From positions 2,687,913-2,751,912 of the forward strand of contig NZ_JAHWXM010000001.1 of assembly GCF_023091225.1 (NCBI RefSeq): a stretch of 64,000 nt of DNA, given 5' to 3'. The translations under genes were made by a program, and so were the position numbers. How positions within the stretch are numbered: the first letter of the stretch is position 1; each line of letters opens with the position of its first letter. Below, one piece after another: positions 42,615-51,426 of the stretch. The notes under the pieces were generated by a model. It did no database searches and was not told where the DNA came from. It was given only the letters and a program-made list of their open reading frames with translations. This DNA is from Microbacterium galbinum (lineage in GTDB: Bacteria > Actinomycetota > Actinomycetes > Actinomycetales > Microbacteriaceae).

Positions 42615-43948
42615 GACTTCCACGTCCCTTCGGGGTCGGCCGGATTGGGTTGGCGCAGCAGCGTGTTCACGCGCGCCTCGAAGCGGTCGATCGCGGCGGC
42701 CGGATCGGCGCCCGAGAGGAGCACGTTCTGCACCGCGGCACCGAACTCGCCCTGGAAGCTCGAGCCGGAGCCCGTGAACCACGCGGTCGGGTCGTAGACG
42801 ACGTGGTCGGCGGCCGAGGCGTAGTGCGCCTGGGGCACGAGGTCGTCGTAGGCGGGCGATGAGGTCACGGGGAGGTAAGCGGGGATGTGCCCGGCCTCGG
42901 CCCACTGGAACGAGTCCTTCAGCATGTCGGCGACGAAGCGGTACACGAGGTCGCGGCGCTCGTCGTTCGCGTTCGCCTGGTGCGGCAGCACGAAGGAGTG
43001 CGAGTCGGCGTACACCGCCGGTGTGCCGTAGAGGGTCGGGATCGTGGTCGCATCGAACGGCAGGTTCGCGGCCTGCATCGTGCGCAGCTCCCAGACACCG
43101 GTCATGAGCATGCCACTCTTGCCGGTCGCGAACTCGGCCACGGCTCCGCCGTAGTCGGCGCGCGCGGCCGCGATCTCACCGTCGAGGAGCGTCTGCATCA
43201 AGCGGAGCGCCTCGACCGCGGCATCCTTGTCGATCACGGCCTTGCCGCCCACGGGCAGTTCGATCTGCAGGCCGTGCTGCGCGTAGAGGCCGTAGAACAG
43301 GCGCCACATCTGGGCGCCATCGCCGAGGTAGCCGAACGACAGGGCGTGATCGGGAGCCTGGGCGCCGACCTCGCGGAGCTGGTCGACGAACTCCTCGGGC
43401 GACGAGGTCTCACGCAGCGTGCCGTCCGAGTCGAGCACCCCCGCGGCGTCGCAGATGTCGGTGTTGAACATGAGCACGAAGGGGTGGGCGTCGAGGGCGA
43501 CGCTGAAGAGCCGGTCGCCGACGAAGCCCTTCTCCCAGATCGGGCCGGGGAAGGTGGAGCGATCGACGCCGAGCTCGGCGAGGCGGTCGACGTCCCAGGC
43601 GTCGAGGAGCCCGCCGGGGGCCCAGCCGTTCACGCGGGTGGCGTGCATGATCGCGACGTCGGGGGCGCGTCCGCCGGCGCCCGCCATCGCGAGCTTCGTG
43701 TAGTACGGCGTGCCCCAGGCGAGCACGGTGGGGCGGATGCGGTAGTCGGACTGCGCCGAGTTCACACCGTCGAGCAGCGACGACATCGTCACGCCGTCGC
43801 CTCCCGAGAGCAGGTGCCAGAACTGGAGGGTCTCGGTGCGAGAGCCGGTGGGGGAGAGGGGGGAGCAGCCGGCGAGCAGTGCTGCGCCGGCGGTGAGCGT
43901 GGCGGCGGTGAGGAACTGCCGGCGGGACAGATCGAGCGAGGGCGTCAT
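42611..43948 (-). CDS. Extracellular solute-binding lipoprotein for oligosaccharides
   Basis: The 445-residue precursor begins LDLSRRQFLTAATLTAGAAL with a twin-Arg-like RRQF and lipobox LLAGC, followed by a family 1 solute-binding domain (TLQFWHLLSGGDG, IMHATRVNGWAP, FATGKSGMLMTGVWEL). ATG 43948 is chosen since AAGGAG precedes it; a longer frame adds 13 residues. It would capture arabino-oligosaccharides outside the cell. It begins the four-gene leftward operon behind a LacI-type operator. Confidence 0.92.
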   Translation of the reverse strand: MTPSLDLSRRQFLTAATLTAGAALLAGCSPLSPTGSRTETLQFWHLLSGGDGVTMSSLLDGVNSAQSDYRIRPTVLAWGTPYYTKLAMAGAGGRAPDVAIMHATRVNGWAPGGLLDAWDVDRLAELGVDRSTFPGPIWEKGFVGDRLFSVALDAHPFVLMFNTDICDAAGVLDSDGTLRETSSPEEFVDQLREVGAQAPDHALSFGYLGDGAQMWRLFYGLYAQHGLQIELPVGGKAVIDKDAAVEALRLMQTLLDGEIAAARADYGGAVAEFATGKSGMLMTGVWELRTMQAANLPFDATTIPTLYGTPAVYADSHSFVLPHQANANDERRDLVYRFVADMLKDSFQWAEAGHIPAYLPVTSSPAYDDLVPQAHYASAADHVVYDPTAWFTGSGSSFQGEFGAAVQNVLLSGADPAAAIDRFEARVNTLLRQPNPADPEGTWKS

Positions 43949-43983
43949 CGTCACTCCTTCGTGACCGGATGGTGGACGCCTCA

Positions 43984-44012
43984 TCATTACATCGATGTAA
44001 TCGCGGGCGCAA
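43984..44012 (-). promoter_or_regulatory. Promoter with LacI-type operator for the arabinoside operon
   Basis: On the minus strand, TTGCGC (44012-44007) and TAATGA (43989-43984) are 17 bases apart. The perfect palindrome TTACATCGATGTAA (43987-44000) overlaps the spacer and -10, so bound repressor would exclude RNA polymerase. It lies 40-50 bases before the binding-protein ATG. Confidence 0.7.
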
Positions 44013-44039
44013 GCGTGCGATCCGAACGAATGCAGGGTC

Positions 44040-45086
44040 CTAAGGGCGGTAGCCGAGCGGTGCGGCCTTCGTGCTGTCTCGCTCGAGGAGATGATGCGAC
44101 AGCGTCAGTGCCCGCGGGGGAGCGGCCCGGTCGTCCATGCGGGTCTCGAGCAGGCCGAGGGCGGCGACCGCGAAGGCCCGACGGTCGAACGCGATGGTCG
44201 TCAGTGAGGGAGAGGTGTACTTCGAGAACTCGACGTCGTCGAAGCCCGTGACGATCACGTCCTCCGGCACCCGCACACCGCGGTCGTGCAGGGCGTGCAG
44301 GGCACCGAGGGCGAGGGAGTCGGTGAAGGCGACGATCGCATCGAAGGCGACGCCGCGCTCGAACAGCGTGCGCACGGCATCCGCCCCGCCCGCCATCTCC
44401 CACGGCAGGCGATTGACCTCGAGCGCGGGGTCGCGGGGGATGCCGGCCTCCCGCAGTGCGTCGTGCACGCCCTCGAGTCGCAGGCGGCTCGTCGCCGTGG
44501 CGACCGAGGGGTCGTCGTCGGCGCCGACCACCGCGATCCGCCGGGCGCCGCGCGCGAGAACGTGCCGCGTGGCGTCGGCGGCGGCGAGCCGGCTGTCGAT
44601 GCGCACATGATCGGCGCGGTTCTGCTCGACCTCGCCGATCACGACGAGCGGCGGCAGGCGGTCGGCGTACTTGAGCACGCTGTCCTCGAGGCGGATGGGG
44701 TTGAGGATCAGGCCGTCGACGAGGTGGGCGCGGGCGCGGGAGACCAGCTCCTTCTCACGCTCGGGCTCGGATGCCGTCTCCTCGATCTGCACGGCCAGCC
44801 CCCGCTCGTGCGCGGCTTCGACGATGCGGTGCACGAGCTCGGCCGAGAACGCGGTCGCAAGATCGGGGAGGGCGACGGCGATGATCCCCGAGCGTCCCTT
44901 GCGCAACCCGCGGGCGCTGAGATTCGGCACGAAGTCGAGCTGCGCCATCGCCGCTTCGACCTTGGAGCGCGTGTCGTCGTTCACGGGGACGGTGCCGGTG
45001 ACGACGTTCGAGACCGTCTTCGGCGAGACGCCGGCGAGAGCGGCGACGTCTTTCATCGTCGCGCGGCGCGGCGGGATCGTCGTCAT
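44040..45086 (-). CDS. LacI-family regulator of the arabinoside locus
   Basis: The 348-residue protein has a LacI helix-turn-helix (TMKDVAALAGVSPKTVSNVVTG) and a sugar-binding domain (FDAIVAFTDSLALGALHALHDRG, VIVTGFDDVEFSKYTSPSLTTI). It is upstream of, and on the same strand as, the binding-protein operon. TTACATCGATGTAA lies between them, and a weaker TACATCGTTGTA is upstream of its own start, implying autoregulation. Arabinose or an arabino-oligosaccharide is the inferred inducer. Confidence 0.92.
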   Translation of the reverse strand: MTTIPPRRATMKDVAALAGVSPKTVSNVVTGTVPVNDDTRSKVEAAMAQLDFVPNLSARGLRKGRSGIIAVALPDLATAFSAELVHRIVEAAHERGLAVQIEETASEPEREKELVSRARAHLVDGLILNPIRLEDSVLKYADRLPPLVVIGEVEQNRADHVRIDSRLAAADATRHVLARGARRIAVVGADDDPSVATATSRLRLEGVHDALREAGIPRDPALEVNRLPWEMAGGADAVRTLFERGVAFDAIVAFTDSLALGALHALHDRGVRVPEDVIVTGFDDVEFSKYTSPSLTTIAFDRRAFAVAALGLLETRMDDRAAPPRALTLSHHLLERDSTKAAPLGYRP

Positions 45087-45123
45087 GCGGTCAGCCTACC
45101 GGCGGGGTCGTCATCCACCGCAG

Positions 45124-45135
45124 TACATCGTTGTA
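45124..45135. promoter_or_regulatory. Second LacI-type operator, imperfect
   Basis: TACATCGTTGTA differs from the centre of TTACATCGATGTAA at one position. It lies between the divergent regulator and alditol oxidase genes, so it could control both. A TATGCT box for the oxidase is at 45153. Confidence 0.55.
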
Positions 45136-45164
45136 GAAGATGTGCTCCTGGCTATGCTGGCGCG

Positions 45165-46424
45165 ATGGGCAACGAACGCAACTGGGCGGGCAACCTCACC
45201 TATCGGGCATCCCGGGTCGAGCACCCGGCGTCGATCGACGCGCTGCGGGCGCTGCTCGCGCAGGGTGGACCGGTGCGGATGCTGGGCTCGCGCCACTGCT
45301 TCAACGACATCGCCGACACCGAGGGCGCGCTGATCGCCCTCGACCGACTGCCCGCGGCCTTCGAGGTGAGCCCGGAGCGCGACGCCGTGCGGGTGGCCGG
45401 AGGACTGCGCTACGGCGACATCGCCCCGCTGCTCGCCGCCGAGGGGCTCGCGCTCGCCAACCTCGCCTCGCTGCCGCACATCTCCGTCGCCGGTGCCGTC
45501 GCCACCGGAACCCACGGCTCCGGTGACGCGATCGGCTCTCTCGCGAGTGCCGTGCGCGCCCTCACGATCGTCACCCCGGGTGGCGAGACGCGCGAGCTGC
45601 GTCGCGGCGACGTCGACTTCGACGGTGCGGTCGTGAGTCTCGGCGCCCTCGGCGCGGTCGTCGACCTCACCCTCGACGTCGAGCCGACCTACGACGTCGC
45701 GCAGCACGTCTTCGAGCACCCGTCGTGGGACGCGATCCTCACCGACCTCGAAGCGGTCACCGGCATCGGCACGAGCGTCAGCGTCTTCTCGACCTGGCAG
45801 CACACCGACGTCGCCGACCAGATCTGGGTCAAGCAGCGCCTCCCCGAGGCACGCGAGGCCGCCCGCGAGTCCCTGTTCGAGAGCCTGGGGGCCGAAGCCG
45901 CGGCGAGTAAGCGGCATCCGATCCTCGGCGTCGACCCCGTCGCGTGCACCGAACAGCTCGGCACGCCCGGGCCGTGGTTCGAGCGGCTCGCACACTTCAA
46001 GCTCGAGTTCACCCCTTCGGCCGGTGCCGAGATCCAGAGTGAGTACCTCGTGCCCCGCGCCGACGCCGTCGCCGCGATCCAGGCCGTGCGCGGGCTCGCC
46101 GGGCAGATCGCTCCGCTGCTGCTGGTGAACGAGATCCGCACGGTGAAGGCCGACGACCTCTGGCTGAGTTCGTCGTACGGCACGGATGCCGTCGGCATCC
46201 ACTTCACCTGGAAGCCCGACGAAGCGGCTGTGCGCGCATTCCTGCCGACGCTCGAAGCGGCGCTGCCGCCCACCGCCCGCCCGCACTGGGGCAAGGTGTT
46301 CACGCTCGACGCCGCCGAGGTGCGCGAACGGTATCCGCGTTTCGACGACTTCGCTGCGCTCGCCGCGCGCTTCGACCCGGAGCGGCGTCTCGTCAACCCG
46401 TATCTGGAGCGGCTCGGGCTGTAG
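45165..46424 (+). CDS. FAD-linked alditol oxidase (xylitol/sorbitol oxidase type)
   Basis: The 419-residue protein is of the vanillyl-alcohol-oxidase FAD family. MLGSRHCFNDIADTEG holds the His that binds FAD covalently in Streptomyces alditol oxidase, and SVAGAVATGTHGSG binds the diphosphate. The C-terminal ALD-like domain includes KVFTLDAAEVRERYPRFDDFAALAARFDP and ends NPYLERLGL. It oxidises polyols such as xylitol at C1 with oxygen, giving hydrogen peroxide. A nearby LacI site hints at pentose or arabitol control. D-arabinono-lactone oxidase is the alternative. Confidence 0.87.
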   Translation: MGNERNWAGNLTYRASRVEHPASIDALRALLAQGGPVRMLGSRHCFNDIADTEGALIALDRLPAAFEVSPERDAVRVAGGLRYGDIAPLLAAEGLALANLASLPHISVAGAVATGTHGSGDAIGSLASAVRALTIVTPGGETRELRRGDVDFDGAVVSLGALGAVVDLTLDVEPTYDVAQHVFEHPSWDAILTDLEAVTGIGTSVSVFSTWQHTDVADQIWVKQRLPEAREAARESLFESLGAEAAASKRHPILGVDPVACTEQLGTPGPWFERLAHFKLEFTPSAGAEIQSEYLVPRADAVAAIQAVRGLAGQIAPLLLVNEIRTVKADDLWLSSSYGTDAVGIHFTWKPDEAAVRAFLPTLEAALPPTARPHWGKVFTLDAAEVRERYPRFDDFAALAARFDPERRLVNPYLERLGL

Positions 46425-46437
46425 GCGTTCTGCGGGT

Positions 46438-46561
46438 GGGGCCCTTCGACAGGCTCAGGGACCCAGGTTTCGGAACTGGGTTGCGAGCCGAGTACTGGGT
46501 TGCTGAGCTTGTCGAAGCACCCGCCACGTGTCTAGAACTGGGTTGCTGAGCTCGTCGGAGC
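46438..46561. repeat. REP-like repeat cluster (direct, inverted, degenerate inverted)
   Basis: A direct copy (46438-46467), an inverted copy (46495-46518) and a degenerate inverted copy (46536-46561) lie after the oxidase gene. The last overlaps the end of the small membrane protein gene at 46532 and encodes its final residues SSATQF. Confidence 0.8.
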
Positions 46562-46975
46562 ATCCCGCGCGAAGAACGGCCGCGGCCATGCCCCGAGCGC
46601 CAGGACGGCCAGCACCGTCTGGATCAGACCGGTCGCGAAGAAGATGCCGTGCAGTGGAGACCACACGAGCAGGATCGCGATCTCGACGAAGATCCAGATC
46701 ATCATCGTGATGCCCGCCGCCGCGTGCATACCCCACGCGAGCGCGAACCGGCCGAACTGCGCGACCAGCGCGAGCACCTGCACGCCCCCGACGACGACGC
46801 CCAGGATCACCCCCGGCCACACGTACGAGTCGAAGCCCGTGCCCTCCAGCCACTCCGTCGGCACGCCCATGCCGCCGCCGACGGTCAGGCCGATCATGCC
46901 GGCGAGGGCGGACAGCAGGGCGAACGTCGCGACGGCGGCGAGCGGGATCCGGAGTGCGCGGGGCGGGCGGCTCAT
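46532..46975 (-). CDS. Small four-helix membrane protein, unrecognised
   Basis: The 147-residue protein has four membrane segments (ALRIPLAAVATFALLSALAGM, VWPGVILGVVVGGVQVLALVA, MMIWIFVEIAILLVW and TGLIQTVLAVLALGAW). It lacks recognised motifs. Its last ten residues (DAPTSSATQF) come from a degenerate REP repeat, so the original stop seems to have been lost or replaced. It may be a domain-of-unknown-function membrane protein. Confidence 0.72.
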   Translation of the reverse strand: MSRPPRALRIPLAAVATFALLSALAGMIGLTVGGGMGVPTEWLEGTGFDSYVWPGVILGVVVGGVQVLALVAQFGRFALAWGMHAAAGITMMIWIFVEIAILLVWSPLHGIFFATGLIQTVLAVLALGAWPRPFFARDAPTSSATQF

Positions 46976-47020
46976 GCCTCGACGGTAGCGCGTGGATGCC
47001 GTCGGGGTTGCTGAGACCAG

Positions 47021-47044
47021 AGCTGGGTTGCTGAGCCTGTCGAG
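47021..47044. repeat. REP-like repeat, single inverted copy
   Basis: CTGGGTTGCTGAGCCTGTCGAG is an inverted core with a slightly altered end. It lies between the membrane-protein and epimerase genes. Confidence 0.7.
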
Positions 47045-47061
47045 TGCCTGCCGCAGGCGCG

Positions 47062-47907
47062 TCAGACCTCGTCGCGCCAGGAGTGCTGCGGGTCGTAGCC
47101 CAGCACCCGCCGCGCCCGGTCGATCGACAGCAGCGTCTCGTTCGGCCCGACGTCGCGGGTGACCGGCACGCCGGGGAAGACCTCGGCGATCAGCTCGGCG
47201 TTCGGCCGCGACATCACCGTGTCGGCGGCCGCGATGATGAACCTGTCGAACCCGGGGGCCGCGACCTCGAGGGCGCGCTGCACGGCCTGGGCGCCGTCGC
47301 GGGCGTCGATGTAGCCCCACAGGTTCCACTTGCGCAGCGTCGCATCGGCGTCGAAGGCGGGGAACGCGGCGTAGTCCTCGGGGTCCATGACGTTCGAGAA
47401 CCGCAGCGCGGTGATCGACACGCCCGGGTGCCAGCGCACGAGCTCGGTCGCCAGCTGCTCCTCGAGCGTCTTCACCAGCGAGTACACCGACTCGGGCCGG
47501 GGCGGGTAGTCCTCGTCGACCGGGATGTAGGGCGGCGGCACGTCGAACGGCAGCCCCAGCACGGTCTCGCTCGACGCGTAGACGATGCGACGGATGCCGA
47601 GGCGCACCGCCGCCCAGAACACGTTGAACGTGGCCGGCATGTTGTTGTGGAAGGTGGCGACGTCGCTGCGGATGCCGGGAGCGGGGATCGCGCCGAGATG
47701 CACGACCGCGTCGATGCCGTCGTGCCGGTCGCCGACCGCGGTGAACGCGTCGACCACCTGCCCGTAGTCCGTCAGATCGACCTGCACGAAGTCCGGACCG
47801 CGGACCCCCGTGACGTCCATCCCGATGACCTCGTACCCGTTCGCCCGGAGTTCCCTCGCGACGACGCGGCCGAGCTTGCCCGATGATCCGGTGAGAGCGA
47901 TGCGCAT
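47062..47907 (-). CDS. NAD-dependent epimerase/dehydratase family protein
   Basis: This 281-residue extended SDR protein has RIALTGSSGKLGRVVAREL at the N-terminus, VVHLGAIPAPG, ASSETVLG and the YSLVK catalytic pair. The absence of the long C-terminal part and the sequence EDYPPRPESVYSLVKTLEEQLA resemble uronate dehydrogenase-like or nucleotide-sugar epimerase-like enzymes. ATG 47907 is used as the Rossmann motif follows directly. No operon partner is evident. Substrate is unknown. Confidence 0.82.
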   Translation of the reverse strand: MRIALTGSSGKLGRVVARELRANGYEVIGMDVTGVRGPDFVQVDLTDYGQVVDAFTAVGDRHDGIDAVVHLGAIPAPGIRSDVATFHNNMPATFNVFWAAVRLGIRRIVYASSETVLGLPFDVPPPYIPVDEDYPPRPESVYSLVKTLEEQLATELVRWHPGVSITALRFSNVMDPEDYAAFPAFDADATLRKWNLWGYIDARDGAQAVQRALEVAAPGFDRFIIAAADTVMSRPNAELIAEVFPGVPVTRDVGPNETLLSIDRARRVLGYDPQHSWRDEV

Positions 47908-47953
47908 GTCACCACAGTGCCACGGCATCCGCTCCCGGGGGTGTCCCTTGACT

Positions 47954-48538
47954 TCAGCGCGCCAGCCAGTGGCGCAGGCGCCGGGTCACCCAGGGCAGCA
48001 CGAGGTAGGCCATGATCGGTGTCAGCACCGCGGTGGTCGCGAGCACCCGCAGCCAGATCGGCAGCGCATCCCATCCCGGCACGGGTGACATCGCGTACGT
48101 GAAGGCGAGGTTCACCGGGAAGAACCCGAGCCAGATCGACACCGCCTGCTTCCACCGCGGCGGGGCGTTCACGACCGCGACCTCGGCCCGGCCATCCGTC
48201 GTCTGCACCGTGATCGTGCCGGTGGTCGGTTCGTCGAACCATCCCTCGATTCCGGTGCGGCGGCGCGAGCGCTCGCTGCGCACGAAGCCCTCGCCCATCG
48301 ACAGCCACCAGCCGCGCTCGCCGGAGTCCTCCCACGCGGTGAGCGTCTGCTCGTCGGCGAACCGGTACAGCATGTGCCAGACGTTGGTCTCATCCCCCGA
48401 CCGCACCCAGCCCGACCCGAGGAATCCCGGGTACTTGTTGGCGAGGTTGACGCCGGTCTGCACCCACGCGGTCGCCTCGGCGATGCGGGCGGGGTCGACT
48501 TCACGGCGGATGGACACGGTGATGGGATCACTGGACAT
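47954..48538 (-). CDS. ABM-domain protein with a C-terminal membrane anchor
   Basis: The 194-residue protein has an N-terminal antibiotic biosynthesis monooxygenase-like domain (VSIRREVDPARIAEATAWVQTGVNLANKYPGFLGSGW), then two membrane helices near the C-terminus (VSIWLGFFPVNLAFTYAM and VLATTAVLTPIMAYLVLPWV). It matches a known family of ABM proteins with a membrane tail. Function is unclear; oxidation or binding of a hydrophobic compound at the membrane is possible. Confidence 0.8.
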   Translation of the reverse strand: MSSDPITVSIRREVDPARIAEATAWVQTGVNLANKYPGFLGSGWVRSGDETNVWHMLYRFADEQTLTAWEDSGERGWWLSMGEGFVRSERSRRRTGIEGWFDEPTTGTITVQTTDGRAEVAVVNAPPRWKQAVSIWLGFFPVNLAFTYAMSPVPGWDALPIWLRVLATTAVLTPIMAYLVLPWVTRRLRHWLAR

Positions 48539-48682
48539 GGTGGGGTCCTCGAGAGAGCGGGCGGCCCGGGTCGCGGGCCTGCGTGCGGGGTGCGCCGGGG
48601 TGATGGCGCGTCGTCGATTCTATTCGCGGCGTGTGACGGGCGGATTACGGCGCGGGCGCAGCGATCGGCGCAGAATGGGGGA

Positions 48683-49867
48683 ATGAGCACGCGCAGCGAA
48701 GCCGTTCTGGTCGATGTCGTCCGCACCCCGGTCGGGCGCGGCAAGCCCGGGGGTGCGCTCTCGGGAGTGCATCCGGTCGATCTCGCCGCCGGAGTGCTGC
48801 AGGCGCTGCTCGAGCGCAACGGCCTCGACTCGCGTCAGATCGACGACGTGCTGCTCGGCTGCGTGAGTCAGGTGGGAGACCAGTCGACGAACATCGCGCG
48901 CCAGGCGGTGCTGGCCGCGGGCTTCGACGAGAGCGTGCCGGGGGCGACGATCGACCGGCAGTGCGGGTCGAGCCAGCAGGCGGTGCACATCGCGGCGCAG
49001 GGGATCATGGCCGGCGCCTACGACATCGTGATCGCGGGCGGGGTCGAGTCGATGAGCCGGGTGCCCCTCGGATCGTCGGCGGCCGGCGGCTCCCCGATGT
49101 CACCGCGCGTGCGCGCCCGGTATCCCGAGGGGCTGGTGAACCAGGGCGTCTCGGCCGAGCTGATCGCGCAGCGCTGGGGGCTCGACCGTGACGCGCTCGA
49201 CGCCTACGCCGCCGAGTCGCACCGGCGGGCGGCGGATGCCTGGGCCGCGGGCTTCTTCGATCGCACGGTCGTCGGGGTCGTCGAAGCGCCGGATGCCGTG
49301 ACCGACGAGACCGTCCGAGCGGGAACCACGGCGGAGGGGCTCGCGGGTCTGAACCCGGCCTTCCGCACGGACGCGCTCGCCGCGCGCTTCCCCGACCTCG
49401 ACTGGCGGATCACCCCGGGCAACTCCTCGCCGCTCACCGACGGCGCCTCGGCCGCGCTGCTGATGAGCGCCGAGAGAGCCGAATCGCTCGGGTTGGTTCC
49501 GCGCGCCGGCATCCGCTCGTTCGCCGTCGTCGGCGACGACCCGCTGATGATGCTGACGGGGCCGATCCCGGCGACCCGGCGGATCCTCGACCGCAGCGGC
49601 CTCACGATCGACGACCTCGATGCGTACGAGGTGAACGAGGCGTTCGCGTCGGTGCCGCTGGCCTGGGCGGCCGAGCTCGGTGCCGACCCGGCCAGGCTCA
49701 ACCCGCGCGGCGGCGCGATCGCGCTCGGCCATGCGCTCGGCTCGTCGGGCACGCGCCTGCTCGGAACACTCGTGGATCACCTCGACGCGGTGGGTGGTCG
49801 CTACGGGCTGCAGACGATGTGCGAGGGCGGCGGCATGGCCAACGCGATGATCGTCGAGAGGCTGTAG
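48683..49867 (+). CDS. Thiolase (acetyl-CoA C-acyltransferase)
   Basis: The 394-residue thiolase-II-type protein has the nucleophilic Cys in DRQCGSSQQAVHIAAQ, the catalytic His in GGAIALGHALGSSGTR and the second Cys in MCEGGGMANAMI. It performs thiolytic cleavage of 3-ketoacyl-CoA, or acetoacetyl-CoA formation. It stands alone before a convergent MarR gene. A degradative role fits the acyl-CoA genes further right. Confidence 0.93.
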   Translation: MSTRSEAVLVDVVRTPVGRGKPGGALSGVHPVDLAAGVLQALLERNGLDSRQIDDVLLGCVSQVGDQSTNIARQAVLAAGFDESVPGATIDRQCGSSQQAVHIAAQGIMAGAYDIVIAGGVESMSRVPLGSSAAGGSPMSPRVRARYPEGLVNQGVSAELIAQRWGLDRDALDAYAAESHRRAADAWAAGFFDRTVVGVVEAPDAVTDETVRAGTTAEGLAGLNPAFRTDALAARFPDLDWRITPGNSSPLTDGASAALLMSAERAESLGLVPRAGIRSFAVVGDDPLMMLTGPIPATRRILDRSGLTIDDLDAYEVNEAFASVPLAWAAELGADPARLNPRGGAIALGHALGSSGTRLLGTLVDHLDAVGGRYGLQTMCEGGGMANAMIVERL

Positions 49868-49869
49868 GG

Positions 49870-50373
49870 CTACTCGGCCGTCCTGCGGCGGCGGGGCGCG
49901 GCCGAGCGCGGGGGGATCCGGCGCATGTGCTCGCGCACCTTCTCGAGCGGTGCGGTGAGCGAGCGGACGTCGTCGGCGTCGAGCGGCGCGAGGAACAACC
50001 TTCGCAGCTCGCCGATATGCCCCGGGAAGACGGCGGAGAGCACGGCCCGCCCGGCGTCGGTGATCGTGAGCGTCACGCCGCGCTCATCGTCGGGCGACGG
50101 GGCGCGCGTCACCAGGCCCCTCTTCTCGAGCAGGCCGGCCTGGTGGGTGAGGCCGCTGCGGCTGAGCACGATGCCATCGGCCAGCGCGGTCATGCGGGCG
50201 CTGCCGTTCGGTGAATCCCCGAGGGTCGCGAGCAGCTGGAACTGCACGTAGCTGAGGTCTCCGGTCTCCTTCAGCTGCTGTTCGACGGCGTGCCGCAGCA
50301 GGCTGCTCACCTCGATCAGTGCGAAGTACGCACCGAGTTCGGCGGGGTCGAGGGGAGGGGTGTCGGCGGCCAT
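49870..50373 (-). CDS. MarR-family repressor
   Basis: The 167-residue protein has the MarR winged helix (MTALADGIVLSRSGLTHQAGLLEKRGLVTRAPSPDDERGVTLTITDAG). It is divergent from an oxidoreductase gene. Three dyads of the TTCGA type (50392-50462) lie between them, so it most likely represses both genes. It has GGAGAG just before ATG. Its inducer is probably the substrate of the oxidoreductase or an electrophile. Confidence 0.9.
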   Translation of the reverse strand: MAADTPPLDPAELGAYFALIEVSSLLRHAVEQQLKETGDLSYVQFQLLATLGDSPNGSARMTALADGIVLSRSGLTHQAGLLEKRGLVTRAPSPDDERGVTLTITDAGRAVLSAVFPGHIGELRRLFLAPLDADDVRSLTAPLEKVREHMRRIPPRSAAPRRRRTAE

Positions 50374-50391
50374 GCTCTCCAGTGTAGGTGT

Positions 50392-50462
50392 TTCGATCTC
50401 GAATTAGTTGCTTCGATATCGAAGCAGTGCTACGGTTCGATAAGTGCTTCAACTTCGAAGCA
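50392..50462. promoter_or_regulatory. Three MarR-type operators in the divergent promoter region
   Basis: The perfect 18-base palindrome TGCTTCGATATCGAAGCA is at 50409-50426. An imperfect relative TGCTTCAACTTCGAAGCA is at 50445-50462, and a short TTCGATCTCGAA at 50392-50403. Centres of the two long sites are 36 bases apart. They cover the whole gap between the two genes. Confidence 0.75.
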
Positions 50463-50485
50463 TCTGAATCGAGAAGGAAGTCATC

Positions 50486-51421
50486 ATGAAGGCAGCACGT
50501 TTCCACCAGCTCGGCGGCCCCGAGGTCCTGCGCGTCGACGAGGTCGAAGTCTCCGAGCCGGGCGAGGGGCAGGTGCGCATCCGCGTCGCGGGCGCCGGTT
50601 TCAACCCCGCCGACGGCGGCATCCGCGGGGGAACCCTCCCGTTTCCCGTCGCGCTCCCGCACACCCCCGGTTACGACGTCGCCGGCACGATCGACGCGAT
50701 CGGGGTCGGCGTCGACGGTCGGGCGATCGGCGACAGGGTCATCGGATTCCTCTCGATGACCGACGACGGCGCGGATGCCGAGTACGTCGTCGCGCCCGCG
50801 GATCTGCTGGTCGCCGCGCCCGCGGTGGGAGATCTGGTGGATGCCGCGGCGCTCCCGTCGGTCGCACTGACCGCCTGGCAGGCGCTGTTCGATGTCGCCG
50901 GGCTGCAGAAGGGGCAGCGCATCCTGATCGTGGGCGCCGGCGGAACGGTCGGTGAGTACGCCGTGCAGCTGGCGAAGCACGCGGGGGCGTTCGTGATCGC
51001 GACGGCGAGCCCGCGCAGCCGTGCCGCGGTCGAGGCTGCCGGCGCCGACGAGGTCGTCGATCACACGGGGGGTTCGGTGCGCGACGGGGTGGGGGCTCCG
51101 GTCGACGTGCTGCTGAATCTCGCGCCGATCGAGCCCGAGGAGTTCGCGGCGCTCGTCTCACTGGTGGGTGACGGCGGCTTCGTGGTCAGCTCGACCGCGT
51201 GGATGCCGACGCCCGGCGACGAGGGCCGAGGCGTGCGCGGCGAGACCGTATACGTGCGCAGTGACCCCGAACAGCTCGCGCATCTCGTCGCCCTGGTCGA
51301 CGACGGGTCGCTGCGGGTGGTGGCGTCGCGTCGCGTCGGTCTCGAGGAGGTCGCGTCGGTGCACGCGGCCGCCGCAGCCGGCACGCTGCGCGGCAAGGTC
51401 GTCATCGTCCCGAGTGCGTGA
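50486..51421 (+). CDS. NADP-dependent quinone-oxidoreductase-like MDR enzyme
   Basis: The 311-residue protein is a medium-chain dehydrogenase/reductase of the zinc-free quinone oxidoreductase type: RIRVAGAGFNPADGGIRGG, LPHTPGYDVAGTIDAIG, and LIVGAGGTVGEYAVQLAKHAGAFVIATAS binding NADP. Zinc-ligand Cys residues are missing. Such enzymes reduce quinones or enones and are often induced by electrophiles. It faces a MarR repressor with three operators. Confidence 0.9.
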   Translation: MKAARFHQLGGPEVLRVDEVEVSEPGEGQVRIRVAGAGFNPADGGIRGGTLPFPVALPHTPGYDVAGTIDAIGVGVDGRAIGDRVIGFLSMTDDGADAEYVVAPADLLVAAPAVGDLVDAAALPSVALTAWQALFDVAGLQKGQRILIVGAGGTVGEYAVQLAKHAGAFVIATASPRSRAAVEAAGADEVVDHTGGSVRDGVGAPVDVLLNLAPIEPEEFAALVSLVGDGGFVVSSTAWMPTPGDEGRGVRGETVYVRSDPEQLAHLVALVDDGSLRVVASRRVGLEEVASVHAAAAAGTLRGKVVIVPSA

Positions 51422-51426
51422 GGGGG

